Part shown: piece by piece, positions 1-9,163 of the stretch
Layout of the letters: every line of letters begins with the position of its first letter
Numbering within the stretch: position 1 is the stretch's first letter
Assembly: GCA_020049415.1 (NCBI GenBank)
Contig: JAIFKV010000008.1
Span: 1 to 40,934, forward strand
DNA: 40,934 nucleotides
Reading direction: 5' to 3'
From: Betaproteobacteria bacterium
GTDB lineage: Bacteria; Pseudomonadota; Gammaproteobacteria; Burkholderiales; Thiobacillaceae
Notes under the pieces: model-generated
The model's input: only the letters and a program-made list of their open reading frames with translations
Databases searched by the model: none
What the model was told of the DNA's origin: nothing
Position numbers and translations under genes: made by a program

Positions 1-389
1 TCGGCTTTGATGCCGCGATCGTAAGCGGATGAAGTGTCCGCCACTTCGACGATCAGCAGGACCGCGTCAGGGCCGGGATGGGCCGTTCGATAAAAATCTG
101 CGCGAGGCTTCAGCAAGGTGAGATCGGGATAGACCTCGACGGAATCGGCCAAGCGCAAGGCGTTTTGCACCCAAACGATCGCTTTGCCATGCAGGGCTGC
201 GGAAAAGGTCTGTGTCAGCCAGCCTACATTGCCGCAATGAAAACTGCCGATTGGCGCCATATCGATAATTTCCCCTTCGATGAGTTCTACGCGTTCGCCT
301 GGCAAAAACATGCCGACTTCCGCCATTTTGTGGAATTGCTCGACATTGATGCGGTGGCGCGTGATGGGCGGGGGAAGGACGAGTTCCAT
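1..389 (-). CDS. Uma2 family endonuclease-like protein (DUF820), 3' end cut by window edge
   Basis: About 129 codons are visible; the C-terminus lies beyond position 1. The protein begins MELVLPPPITRHRINVEQFH and shows the Uma2/DUF820 (PD-(D/E)XK-like fold) pattern: VELIEGEIIDMAPIG followed by a His, then PDLTLL, then LLIVEVADTSSAYDRGIK with the conserved Glu and downstream Lys of the putative nuclease core. Proteins of this family are widespread, often multicopy, and their biological role is mostly unknown. The ATG at 389 is chosen because it precedes the conserved region by the usual distance. It lies 68 nt beyond the stop of ntrC on the same strand, so it is probably not functionally linked to nitrogen control. 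Confidence 0.8.
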   Translation of the reverse strand, partial: MELVLPPPITRHRINVEQFHKMAEVGMFLPGERVELIEGEIIDMAPIGSFHCGNVGWLTQTFSAALHGKAIVWVQNALRLADSVEVYPDLTLLKPRADFYRTAHPGPDAVLLIVEVADTSSAYDRGIKA

Positions 390-457
390 GACCGACTCCA
401 ATGAGATAACTGCGCGAATATTGGCGCTTCAGCAATGACCCGGCAAGTATGCCGACC

Positions 458-1858
458 TTATTCCTCCCCTCCCGCCTCCATGCCCAATTCCTGAATCTTC
501 CGCGTCAGTGTATTGCGCCCCCAGCCGAGCAGGGTGGCGGCTTCGATCTTGCGGCCGCCGGTGTGGGCGAGGGCGACACGGATCAGGGTGCGTTCGAATT
601 CGCTGGTGAGGTCGTTGAGGATGCCGGATTCGCCGTTCGCCAGGCGGGTTTGCGCGGTGCGGGCGAGCGCATCGGACCATTCCAGCGCGGCGCTGGCGGA
701 GTCGTGCAAGGCTTCCGGTGGCAGGTCTTTCGGCTCGACAACCTGACCGGGAGCCATGACGGTGAGCCAGTGGCAGAGGTTTTCGAGTTGCCGCACGTTG
801 CCGGGGTAGGGCAGGGCGGCTAATGCTTTCATGGCTTCTTCGGAAACCTGCTTCATTTCGACGCCGAGTTCTTGCGCGCTCTTTTTCAGGAAGTGCTTGA
901 TCAGCAAGGGAATATCTTCACGTCGCTCACGCAGAGACGGTAATTTGATGCGGATGACGTTGAGGCGATGAAACAAGTCTTCCCGGAACAGGCCTTGCCG
1001 CACCCGGTCTTCCAGCGCTTGATGGGTGGCGGCAATGACGCGGACATTGACGCGCACTGGCGCATGGCCGCCGACGCGGTAGAACTCGCCATCGGCGAGT
1101 ACACGCAGCAGGCGTGTTTGCAGGTCGGACGGCATGTCGCCGATTTCATCGAGAAACAGCGTGCCGCCGTCGGCCTGTTCGAAGCGGCCGCGACGGGAGG
1201 CGGTGGCGCCGGTAAATGCGCCGCGTTCGTGGCCGAACAGTTCGCTTTCGAGCAAGTCTTTAGGAATCGCGGCGGTATTCAGCGCGATGAAGGGTTTGTC
1301 CTTGCGCGGACTATGCCGATGCAGCGCGTGCGCGACGAGTTCCTTGCCGGAGCCGGTTTCGCCGGTGATCAAGACCGTGGCATGGCTTTGCGACAGGCGA
1401 CCGATGGCGCGAAAAACATCCTGCATGGCCGGCGCCTGGCCGAGCATGGCCTGGCCGACCAGGCCGGAGTCGAGTCCCGGCGCTTCGTCGCCGCGATTAC
1501 CTTCTTCGAGGGCGCGGTGGATCAGTTCCAAAGCGTGATTGACGTCGAACGGCTTCGGCAGATACTCGAATGCGCCGCCCTGGAAGGCGGAAACCGCCGA
1601 ATCGAGATCCGAATAGGCGGTCATGATGATGATGGGCAGGCGCGGGTGAGCGGCTTTCAGGTGCTCCATGAAATCGAGGCCGCTCATGCCGGGCATGCGG
1701 ATGTCGGATAACACCGCTCCCGGCGTTTCCCGGTCGAGCGCGCGCAAGGCGGCTTCGGCGCTGTCGAAAATTCGATGCGGCAGGTTCTCGCGGGCCAGGG
1801 CTTTTTCGAACACCCAGCGTATCGAGCGGTCGTCGTCAATGATCCAGACGGGTTTCAT
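458..1858 (-). CDS. ntrC: Nitrogen regulation response regulator NtrC (sigma-54 activator)
   Basis: 466 aa with the complete NtrC architecture. The N-terminal receiver (about 1-120) has the acidic D8-D10 patch, phosphoacceptor D52 in AVLSDIRMPG, T80 and K102 (LPKPFD). The central AAA+ sigma-54 interaction domain (about 133-370) has Walker A GETGSGKE near 166-173 and the sigma-54 contact loop GAFTGA at 213-218. The C-terminal Fis-type helix-turn-helix reads AATLLGWGRNTLTRKIQEL. When phosphorylated by NtrB, this family activates sigma-54 promoters for nitrogen assimilation. It lies 22 nt downstream of ntrB, so the two are surely co-transcribed. Length and motifs match orthologues; glnA, often the upstream neighbour, is absent here. 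Confidence 0.95.
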   Translation of the reverse strand: MKPVWIIDDDRSIRWVFEKALARENLPHRIFDSAEAALRALDRETPGAVLSDIRMPGMSGLDFMEHLKAAHPRLPIIIMTAYSDLDSAVSAFQGGAFEYLPKPFDVNHALELIHRALEEGNRGDEAPGLDSGLVGQAMLGQAPAMQDVFRAIGRLSQSHATVLITGETGSGKELVAHALHRHSPRKDKPFIALNTAAIPKDLLESELFGHERGAFTGATASRRGRFEQADGGTLFLDEIGDMPSDLQTRLLRVLADGEFYRVGGHAPVRVNVRVIAATHQALEDRVRQGLFREDLFHRLNVIRIKLPSLRERREDIPLLIKHFLKKSAQELGVEMKQVSEEAMKALAALPYPGNVRQLENLCHWLTVMAPGQVVEPKDLPPEALHDSASAALEWSDALARTAQTRLANGESGILNDLTSEFERTLIRVALAHTGGRKIEAATLLGWGRNTLTRKIQELGMEAGGEE

Positions 1859-1880
1859 GGGCGTTGCCTCCGTGGAATGC

Positions 1881-2909
1881 TTATTTGATGGGTAAAAAAA
1901 TGGAAAAACAGGTTCGCCCAGGTTGGCTTTCGACGTGAATCGCGCCTTCGTGGCGTTGCACCAGACTTTGCGCCAGAGTCAGTCCCAGGCCGGTGCCACC
2001 CTCGCGGCCGGAAACCAGCGGGAAAAAGACGCGGCCGAGCATGTCGTCGGGAATGCCGGGGCCGTTGTCGATGACATCCAGCCTGACCGCCAGTTTCCAC
2101 AGCTTCATTGCCAGCGTGACTTGCCGCGCTACGCGGGTGCGGAAGTTGATGCGGCCTTCGCCTTCCATCGCCTGGGCGGCGTTGCGGGTGATGTTGAGGA
2201 CGGCCTGGATCAGTTGTTCCGGGTCGCCTTCCAGTTCCGGCAGGCTGGTGTCGTAGTCGCATTTGAATTGCAGCAGCGGAAACTCGGCGCTCAGCAGGTT
2301 AAGCACGCGTTGCAGCACTTCATGTACGTTGATCTTCTGCACCACCGGACGTTTTGCGGGCGTCAGCAAGCGGTCGAGCAGACTTTGCAGTCGACTGGTT
2401 TCCTGGATGATGACCTGGGTGTATTCGCGCAGATCGGTCGAGTCGAGCTCGGCTTCCAGCAGTTGCGCCGCGCCGCGGATGCCGCCCAGCGGATTGCGGA
2501 TTTCGTGCGCCAGTTGTCGCAGCAGGTGCTGGCTGGCCTGGGTCTGCGCCATCACCTGCTCATCGCGCGCGATACGCACATTGCCAGCGGCGGGATGCAG
2601 TTCGATCACTGCCGCGCCGCTCTCGTCGTCAATCGGTGAAACGGTAGCCGAGAGCACCAGGGTATGCCCATTGATGGGAAGCGCTACGTCATGCTCGGTA
2701 AAACTGGCGCCCTCAAGTAGTGCGTACTTGAGCGCGCGCACTAATTCGGGGCATTCTCCCAGCAGGTGATGGATGGGGCGTCCCAACGCATGAATCGCCG
2801 AAATGCCGAGCAGGTTTTCCGCCGCCGGGTTGAGGTAGCGGGTGATCTGCTGTTCATCCGAAATCAGAATGGCAGTGGCGAGAATGTCGGTGTTGGGGGT
2901 GGTTGGCAT
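1881..2909 (-). CDS. ntrB: Nitrogen regulation sensor histidine kinase NtrB (GlnL)
   Basis: 342 aa, cytosolic, with no membrane segment. The N-terminal PAS-like domain (about 8-110) includes YLNPAAENLLGIS. The HisKA dimerisation/phosphorylation helix reads LRQLAHEIRNPLGGIRGAAQ with phospho-accepting H135. The HATPase domain shows N box NITRNAAQAM, G1 VIDNGPGIP and G2 GGTGLGLTLAQSLV. In the known pathway, PII (GlnB) controls NtrB, which phosphorylates or dephosphorylates NtrC according to glutamine/2-oxoglutarate status. The start ATG at 2909 is followed at once by the PAS region. The gene is divergent from nifJ, with 156 bp between the two start codons. Confidence 0.94.
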   Translation of the reverse strand: MPTTPNTDILATAILISDEQQITRYLNPAAENLLGISAIHALGRPIHHLLGECPELVRALKYALLEGASFTEHDVALPINGHTLVLSATVSPIDDESGAAVIELHPAAGNVRIARDEQVMAQTQASQHLLRQLAHEIRNPLGGIRGAAQLLEAELDSTDLREYTQVIIQETSRLQSLLDRLLTPAKRPVVQKINVHEVLQRVLNLLSAEFPLLQFKCDYDTSLPELEGDPEQLIQAVLNITRNAAQAMEGEGRINFRTRVARQVTLAMKLWKLAVRLDVIDNGPGIPDDMLGRVFFPLVSGREGGTGLGLTLAQSLVQRHEGAIHVESQPGRTCFSIFLPIK

Positions 2910-3065
2910 GATGGCTGGCAGGCAAAGTCAGACTGAGGTTAGCAAGAAGCAGGCCATTGCGGGCTCGTTATTGATTGAAGGTTCAAGGGCAAGTTGCGGA
3001 AAAGGTTCACAAGCTCACTGTATCCAACGGGTCTTACAATGAGCCATGTTCCTGAGGAATCGGCA
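2910..3065. promoter_or_regulatory. Divergent ntrB/nifJ intergenic region
   Basis: This 156-bp gap must hold the promoters for ntrB (leftward) and nifJ (rightward). A TACAAT hexamer lies about 25 nt before the nifJ ATG at 3066, but I find no convincing partner at -35. I see no sigma-54 GG-N10-GC element with good flanks and no clear NtrC-type palindrome. The nifJ start at 3066 is supported by GAGGA about 8 nt upstream; the in-frame ATG at 3039 has no ribosome binding site. Confidence 0.4.
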
Positions 3066-6000
3066 ATGACCACCTATCTCAATCTCGACGGCAATGAAGC
3101 CGCCGCGCGTATGGCCTATCAATGCAATGAAGTAATCGCGATCTACCCGATCACGCCATCGTCCAACATGGGCGAATGGGCCGACGAATGGGCGTCGCAA
3201 GGTAAGCCCAACTTGTGGGGGGCGCTGCCGAAGATCATCGAAATGCAGTCGGAAGGCGGTGCGGCGGGAGCGTTGCACGGTGCGCTCACTTCCGGTGCAT
3301 TGGCCACCAGTTTTACCGCCAGCCAGGGTTTGTTGTTGTTCATCCCCAATTTGTACAAGATTGCCGGCGAGTTATCGCCGTTCGTGTTGCATGTGGCGGC
3401 GCGGGCGCTGGCGACGCATGCGCTGTCGATCTTCGGCGACCATTCCGATGTGATGGCCTGCCGTGCCACCGGGTGCGCCATGTTGTGTTCGAATTCCGTG
3501 CAAGAGGCGCAGGATTTCGCGCTGATCGCCCAGGCGGCTACATTGGCCGGGCGCATCCCGGTGATTCATTTCTTTGACGGTTTCCGCACTTCGCACGAAG
3601 TTGCCAAGATTGTTGCCGTTGAAGCGGAAACCGTGCGCGCGATGATAGACGACAGTCTGGTGGCCGAGCATCGACTCCGCGCGCTATCGCCGGAGCATCC
3701 GGTGATTCGCGGCACGTCGCAGAATCCGGATGTGTTCTTCCAGTCGCGCGAGCGGGCAAATCCGTTCTATGACGTCTTCCCGGCGCTGGTGCAAGGGGCG
3801 ATGGAGCGTTTTGGCGAACTCACCGGGCGGCATTACCGACTGTTCGACTACGTTGGCGCAGCCGATGCCGAGCGGGTCATCGTGCTGATGGGGTCCGGCG
3901 CGGAAACTGTTCAAGAGACGGTCGATCATCTGTGCGCGCTGGGCGAAAAGGTCGGCGTGTTGAAGGTGCGTTTGTATCGGCCGCTGGATGCCGCCGCGTT
4001 GCTGGCCGCATTGCCGGAAAACGTCAACGCCGTCGCCGTGCTGGACCGTTGCAAGGAGCCCGGCGCCGATGGAGAGCCCCTCTATAAAGATGTCATCACT
4101 GCGTTGGCGCGGGCGGCCATCGATGGGACGCGGACATTGCCACGTGTGATCGGCGGGCGTTATGGGTTGGGGAGCAAGGAATTCACCCCGGGCATGGTGG
4201 CGGCGGTGTTCGCCGAGTTGGCGCAGGCAACCCCCAAACAGGGTTTCACGATTGGCATCCACGACGATGTCACGCATCTTTCGCTGTCTTGGGACGCCGC
4301 CTTCCGCACTCATGCCGCCCGGCAACTGCAACATGCGGTGTTCTGGGGACTGGGGGCGGACGGCACGGTATCGGCCAACAAGAATTCGATCAAGATCGTC
4401 GGCGAGGCGACCGACCTGCAAGCGCAGGGCTATTTTGTCTACGATTCGAAAAAATCCGGTGCGGTCACCGTGTCGCACCTGCGTTTCGGTGCCGATGTCA
4501 TCCGCTCCACCTATCTGGTGGAAGAAGGCATGGCCGGTTTTGTCGCCTGTCATCAGACGGTGTTTGTCGAACGCTATGACTTGCTCGCGCATGCCGCACC
4601 TGGCGGCGTCTTCCTGCTCAACACGCCGCAGCCCGCCGACACGGTGTTGAACAGTTTGCCGGAAAAAATGCGTGCCCAGATTCTGGATAAGGGTTTGCAA
4701 CTGTGGGTCATCGATGCCTACGCCGTGGCGGCCGAGGCTGACATGGGGCGGCGGATCAATACCATCATGCAGACCTGCTTCTTTGCCATCTCCGGCATCT
4801 TGCCGAAGGATGCGGCGATCACTGCGATCAAGAAAGCGGTGGACAAGACTTACGGCAAGAAGAGCAAGCGGCTGGCGGATTTGAACTACGGCGCGATCGA
4901 CAAGACGCTGGAGAACTTGCACCGGGTAGAAATTGATCGTCAACTCGTTGAAGTGCCGATGAATTCGATTTCGGCCCCGGCGGGAATCAGCGCAACGAAT
5001 CTGCCGGCTTTTGTTCGCGACGTCACCCTGCCGATTTATCACGGCAACGGTGATGCGTTGTCGGTGTCGGCAATGCCGGTCGATGGCACTTTTCCAGTTG
5101 GCACGGCGCAATACGAAAAGCGCAACATCGCGCTGGAAATCCCGGTCTGGGAAGCCGATCTATGTACGCAATGCGGCAAATGCGTTTTCGTCTGCCCGCA
5201 TTCCGCGATCCGCGCCCGGGCGTTCACAGCGGAAGCGGCAAGCAATGCGCCGCCGACCTTCAAACATGTGCCGGCGAAGAGCAAGGACTTCCCCGTCGGC
5301 ACGCATATCAGTTATCAAGTTGCGCCGGAAGATTGCACCGGCTGCGGCGATTGCGTCGTCGCCTGTCCAATTCACGACAAGAGCAACGTCAGTCGACGCG
5401 CTGTAAACATGGCGGCGCAAGCCCCGCTGCGCGAACTGGAACGTGACAACTACGCCTTTTTCCTGGCGCTGCCGGAATTTGATCGCAGCGCAGTGAAACA
5501 CACCACCATCCCTGGTTCGATGTTGCTCGACCCGTTGTTCGAATATTCCGGCGCTTGCGCCGGTTGCGGCGAGACGCCCTACATCCGACTGGCGACGCAG
5601 CTGTTCGGCGACCGCATGCTGATCGCCAATGCCACCGGCTGTTCGTCGATCTACGGCGGCAATTTGCCGACTACGCCGTACACGGTGAACGGCGCTGGTC
5701 GCGGTCCGGCCTGGAGCAATTCGCTGTTCGAGGACAACGCCGAATTCGGTCTCGGCATGCGGCTGGCGGCGGATCAGTTGATGGGCTACGCGAAGTTGCT
5801 GGTGAAGGAATTGGCGCTCGTGGTGGGGGGCGATCTGGCCCAGGCACTGATCGAAGCTGACCAGCGGGAGGAATCCGGCCTGTATGAACAGCGTCGCCGC
5901 GTAGCCTTGCTGCTGGAAAAACTGGCGGCGTCGACGCATCCGCGCGGCAAGGAACTCGCCAGTGTGGCCGAGTGGCTGATCCGCCGTTCGGTGTGGATCA

Positions 6001-6668
6001 TCGGCGGCGACGGCTGGGCTTACGATATCGGCTATGGCGGTCTTGATCATGTGTTGGCGCTGCCTTATGACGTCAACATTCTGGTGCTCGATACCGAGGT
6101 GTATTCCAATACCGGCGGCCAGACCTCCAAGGCCACCCCGATCGGCGCGGTGGCCAAATTCTCGGCGGGTGGCAAGGCCACAGCGAAGAAAGACCTTGGC
6201 AAGCTGGCCAGCGATTACGGTCATGTTTATGTTGCCAACATCGCCTATGGCGCCAAGGACACGCAGACGCTGCGCGTATTCCACGAGGCCGAAGCGTATG
6301 ACGGCCCGTCGCTGATCATCGCCTACAGCCCGTGCATCGCGCACGGTTTCGACATGCTCTACAACCAGCGTCAACAAGACATGGCGGTGAAAACCGGCCA
6401 CTGGCCGTTGTTCCGCTACGACCCGCGCATCGCCGCCAGCGGCGGCAACCCGTTCAAGCTGGATTCCGCCGCGCCGAGTCTGCCAATCAAAGGCTTTATG
6501 GAAAGCGAGACCCGTTTCGCCATGCTGCAACGCAGCCACCCGGAAGCCGCGCAACATTTCCTGGAACAGGCGCAGAAAGAGGCGGATTTGCGTTTCAAGG
6601 CGTATCAGGAATTGGCACAAGCCCCCGCAGCGCAAGGCCATGCCAACGAACCCAAAACAGGAGCCTGA
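3066..6668 (+). CDS. nifJ: Pyruvate:ferredoxin (flavodoxin) oxidoreductase NifJ
   Basis: 1200 aa single-chain enzyme that interconverts pyruvate + CoA and acetyl-CoA + CO2 using ferredoxin or flavodoxin. Order of parts: the N-terminal pyrimidine/pyruvate-binding domain starts LDGNEAAARMAYQCNEVIAI and contains YPITPSS. Two [4Fe-4S] motifs follow, CTQCGKCVFVCP (C700, C703, C706, C710) and CTGCGDCVVACP (C757, C760, C763, C767). The C-terminal TPP domain has CAGCGE (C831, C834) and LDTEVYSNTGGQTSKATP. Length fits the family (about 1170-1200). The start at 3066 is chosen for its GAGGA site and the alignment of the N-terminus. The next gene starts 1 nt after the stop. It could supply electrons for nitrogenase or run reductively for CO2 fixation; the window does not decide. 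Confidence 0.96.
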   Translation: MTTYLNLDGNEAAARMAYQCNEVIAIYPITPSSNMGEWADEWASQGKPNLWGALPKIIEMQSEGGAAGALHGALTSGALATSFTASQGLLLFIPNLYKIAGELSPFVLHVAARALATHALSIFGDHSDVMACRATGCAMLCSNSVQEAQDFALIAQAATLAGRIPVIHFFDGFRTSHEVAKIVAVEAETVRAMIDDSLVAEHRLRALSPEHPVIRGTSQNPDVFFQSRERANPFYDVFPALVQGAMERFGELTGRHYRLFDYVGAADAERVIVLMGSGAETVQETVDHLCALGEKVGVLKVRLYRPLDAAALLAALPENVNAVAVLDRCKEPGADGEPLYKDVITALARAAIDGTRTLPRVIGGRYGLGSKEFTPGMVAAVFAELAQATPKQGFTIGIHDDVTHLSLSWDAAFRTHAARQLQHAVFWGLGADGTVSANKNSIKIVGEATDLQAQGYFVYDSKKSGAVTVSHLRFGADVIRSTYLVEEGMAGFVACHQTVFVERYDLLAHAAPGGVFLLNTPQPADTVLNSLPEKMRAQILDKGLQLWVIDAYAVAAEADMGRRINTIMQTCFFAISGILPKDAAITAIKKAVDKTYGKKSKRLADLNYGAIDKTLENLHRVEIDRQLVEVPMNSISAPAGISATNLPAFVRDVTLPIYHGNGDALSVSAMPVDGTFPVGTAQYEKRNIALEIPVWEADLCTQCGKCVFVCPHSAIRARAFTAEAASNAPPTFKHVPAKSKDFPVGTHISYQVAPEDCTGCGDCVVACPIHDKSNVSRRAVNMAAQAPLRELERDNYAFFLALPEFDRSAVKHTTIPGSMLLDPLFEYSGACAGCGETPYIRLATQLFGDRMLIANATGCSSIYGGNLPTTPYTVNGAGRGPAWSNSLFEDNAEFGLGMRLAADQLMGYAKLLVKELALVVGGDLAQALIEADQREESGLYEQRRRVALLLEKLAASTHPRGKELASVAEWLIRRSVWIIGGDGWAYDIGYGGLDHVLALPYDVNILVLDTEVYSNTGGQTSKATPIGAVAKFSAGGKATAKKDLGKLASDYGHVYVANIAYGAKDTQTLRVFHEAEAYDGPSLIIAYSPCIAHGFDMLYNQRQQDMAVKTGHWPLFRYDPRIAASGGNPFKLDSAAPSLPIKGFMESETRFAMLQRSHPEAAQHFLEQAQKEADLRFKAYQELAQAPAAQGHANEPKTGA

Positions 6669-6669
6669 C

Positions 6670-7683
6670 ATGATCGATCTCTCCACCGACTACGTCGGAC
6701 TCAAGCTGAAGAACCCGCTCGTACCTTCAGCCTCACCGCTGTCAAAAAATCTCGATTCCGCGCTTCGCCTGGAAGATGCCGGCGCCGGCGCGTTGGTGAT
6801 GTATTCCCTGTTCGAAGAGGAATTGCGCGCCGAGGAAGCGATGACCGACCGCTTTCTGGTTCATGCCGATCTCGGGCATGGCGAGGCGGATAGTTTTTTG
6901 CCGGATCATGGTCAATTTCAAAGCGGCCTCGATCAATACCTGGAGCATTTGCGCCGGCTCAAGCAGCGCCTGGAAATTCCTGTAATTGCCAGCCTGAATG
7001 GGGTATCGCTGTCGGGCTGGGTGGAGTTGGGCAAGGAGATGCAGCAAGCTGGCGCAGATGCGCTGGAGCTCAACGTCTATCACGTTGCCGCCGAGACGAT
7101 CTATTCTGGCGACGCGGTGGAAGCGCGCTACGTCAGCCTGCTGAGTGAATTGCGTGGCACGGTTAAGCTGCCGATCATCATGAAACTGTCGCCGTTCTTT
7201 TCATCGCTGCCGAATTTTGTCAAACAACTGGAATCAGCCGGCGCGCGCGGCGTGGCGCTGTTCAATCGTTTCATGCAGCCGGACATCGATCTGGACAGTT
7301 TGCGCATGGTTGATCAACTGCATCTGTCTTATCCTGATGAATCCTTGCTGCGGATGCGCTGGATCGCGATTCTGCACGGTCGAACCTCACTCACGCTGGC
7401 CGCGACCGGCGGTGTGCATGGTTTCGAAGACGCCATGAAAATGCTTCTCGCCGGCGCTGATGTCGTGCACTTGGCATCCTGCCTGCTGCAGCATGGTCCA
7501 GCCAAGTTGACGCAAATTCTGCACGGCATGGAAGCCTGGATGGCGGAGCGCGAATACACCTCGGTGGCGCAACTCAAGGGCAGCATGAGCCAGCGCAACC
7601 TGCCTGATCCCAGCGCGGTAGAGCGCGCCAGCTATATCCGGGTGATCGAAAGTTATCGACCGCCACGGGGCGTCTGGCGCTGA
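6670..7683 (+). CDS. Dihydroorotate dehydrogenase-like flavoprotein paired with nifJ
   Basis: 337 aa, an FMN-binding TIM barrel related to PyrD. It begins MIDLSTDYVGLKLKNPLVPS; the C-terminal phosphate-binding region is ATGGVHGFEDAMKMLLAGAD. Where true PyrD has ELNxSCPN, this protein has ELNVYHVAAET, so the catalytic loop is altered and activity on dihydroorotate is doubtful. It starts 1 nt after the nifJ stop, with its AGGAG site inside the end of nifJ, so translation is tightly coupled. Similar proteins encoded beside nifJ are known in cyanobacteria and other bacteria, generally without a proven function. I infer a redox role linked to pyruvate oxidation rather than pyrimidine synthesis. 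Confidence 0.85.
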   Translation: MIDLSTDYVGLKLKNPLVPSASPLSKNLDSALRLEDAGAGALVMYSLFEEELRAEEAMTDRFLVHADLGHGEADSFLPDHGQFQSGLDQYLEHLRRLKQRLEIPVIASLNGVSLSGWVELGKEMQQAGADALELNVYHVAAETIYSGDAVEARYVSLLSELRGTVKLPIIMKLSPFFSSLPNFVKQLESAGARGVALFNRFMQPDIDLDSLRMVDQLHLSYPDESLLRMRWIAILHGRTSLTLAATGGVHGFEDAMKMLLAGADVVHLASCLLQHGPAKLTQILHGMEAWMAEREYTSVAQLKGSMSQRNLPDPSAVERASYIRVIESYRPPRGVWR

Positions 7684-7717
7684 TTTGGCGCTTCCGACAA
7701 GCATACAATCGCGCGCC

Positions 7718-9154
7718 ATGACCGACACCCACGAAAACCGCCCCCACGAATCCGTCGAGGATAGCCTGAAGCAGGTGATGGACTTGCTTGCCCGCCACAA
7801 GCTGGTCGAGTCGCTGGTGCATAAACAGGAGATGCCGCGTCAGGAATTGGTCGAGTCGCTGGTGCACAAGCAGAATCTGGCCGAGCTGGCCAAGAAGCTG
7901 GATACCCTGCACCCGGCCGACGTTGCTTACATCCTGGAAGCGTTGCCGCTGGAAGAGCGGCAGGTGGTCTGGGATCTGGTCAAAGCCGATCGCGACGGCG
8001 ATATCCTGCTGGAAGTGTCCGATGCGGTGCGAGAGTCGCTGATCGCGACGATGGACAACCGCGAACTGCTGGCTGCCGCGCATACGCTGGATACCGACGA
8101 GATCGCCGACCTGGCGGCGGACCTGCCGAAGGACGTGGTGTTCGAGCTGATGAAGTCGCTGGACCATGCCAAGCGCGCTCAGGTCGAGTCATCGCTCGCT
8201 TACGACGAAGACTCGGTGGGCGCATTGATGGACTACGACTTTGTCACCATCCGCGCCGATGTGACGCTGGAAGCTGCTTTGCGCTACCTGCGCATGCTGG
8301 GTGATCTGCCGAGTCATACCGACAAGCTGTTTGTGGTTGAGCGGGATGGTCGTCTGGTTGGTTTGTTGCCGATCAAGCGTTTGCTGGTGCATGACCCGGA
8401 GGTTCACGTTGCCGCCGTGATGTCCGATGAGCCGGTAAAGTTCCACCCTTCCGACGATGCTTCCGACGCGGCGCAGGCGTTCGAACGCTATGACCTTATT
8501 TCGGCGCCGATCGTGGATGCCCGAGACCGTTTGGTCGGACGTCTTACGGTTGATGTGGTGATGGACTTCATTCGTGCCGAATCCGAGGCTGATATGTTGC
8601 AAGCCGCCGGTTTGCGCGAAGATGAAGACCTGTTCACCACCGTCTGGAAAGCCGCGAAGAACCGCTGGCTGTGGCTCGGCATCAACCTCTGTACCGCGCT
8701 GTTCGCATCGCGCGTGGTCGGCGCTTTCGAAGGCAGCATTGAGCAGTTGGCCGCGCTTGCCGCCTTGATGCCGATCGTCGCCGGCATGGGCGGCAATTCC
8801 GGCAGCCAGACCTTGACCCTGATGGTGCGTGGTCTGGCTCTGAATCTCATCTCGAAGGACAACGCCAAGCGCTTGATGATCAAGGAGTTGGGCATCGCCT
8901 GGCTCAACGGCCTGCTCTGGGGCAGCATCATGGGGGTGGTGACTTATTTCCTCTACAGCGATCTGCCGCAGGCTTTGCCGCTGGCGTTGGTGATGTCCGC
9001 CGCCATGTTGATGAATTTGATCGTCGCCTCGATGGCCGGTTATATGGCGCCGCTTCTCATTACCCGACTCGGCCACGATCCCGCCTTTGGCGCACATGTG
9101 CTGTTGACGTTCATCACGGCTGCGGATCGATTTTGCTGTGCTGAATCTCTTTGA
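7718..9154 (+). CDS. mgtE: Magnesium transporter MgtE, C-terminus apparently frameshifted
   Basis: 478 aa. The N-terminal cytoplasmic MgtE domain includes HPADVAYILEALPLEERQVV, followed by paired CBS domains (about 145-265) and a membrane domain starting WLWLGINLCTALFASRVVGA with the pore-region segment MPIVAGMGGNSGSQTLTLMV. The family forms dimeric Mg2+ channels gated by cytoplasmic Mg2+. The last helix is incomplete: after VLLTFITA the frame runs into ADRFCCAESL and stops, while the +1 frame reads [11 protein letters not shown] and ends at a TGA overlapping the gmd ATG. The duplicated LVESLVHKQ near the N-terminus is normal for proteobacterial homologues. The ATG at 7718 is preferred over an in-frame TTG at 7685; TACAAT at 7704-7709 could be its -10 element, implying a very short leader. 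Confidence 0.88.
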   Translation: MTDTHENRPHESVEDSLKQVMDLLARHKLVESLVHKQEMPRQELVESLVHKQNLAELAKKLDTLHPADVAYILEALPLEERQVVWDLVKADRDGDILLEVSDAVRESLIATMDNRELLAAAHTLDTDEIADLAADLPKDVVFELMKSLDHAKRAQVESSLAYDEDSVGALMDYDFVTIRADVTLEAALRYLRMLGDLPSHTDKLFVVERDGRLVGLLPIKRLLVHDPEVHVAAVMSDEPVKFHPSDDASDAAQAFERYDLISAPIVDARDRLVGRLTVDVVMDFIRAESEADMLQAAGLREDEDLFTTVWKAAKNRWLWLGINLCTALFASRVVGAFEGSIEQLAALAALMPIVAGMGGNSGSQTLTLMVRGLALNLISKDNAKRLMIKELGIAWLNGLLWGSIMGVVTYFLYSDLPQALPLALVMSAAMLMNLIVASMAGYMAPLLITRLGHDPAFGAHVLLTFITAADRFCCAESL

Positions 9155-9163
9155 TTGGCTGAT

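Noticed and set aside
2910..3065. Sigma-54 or NtrC site controlling nifJ or ntrB
   Set aside because: I looked for GG-N10-GC with proper flanks and for a dyad enhancer and found none that holds up.
5160..6686. 508-codon antisense open frame opposite nifJ
   Set aside because: Lies fully opposite the NifJ ferredoxin and TPP domains; Gln/Arg/His-rich shadow translation.
7802..7874. Internal duplication (LVESLVHKQ twice) near the mgtE N-terminus
   Set aside because: As far as I recall, proteobacterial MgtE proteins commonly have this repeated segment, so it is not a novel repeat.
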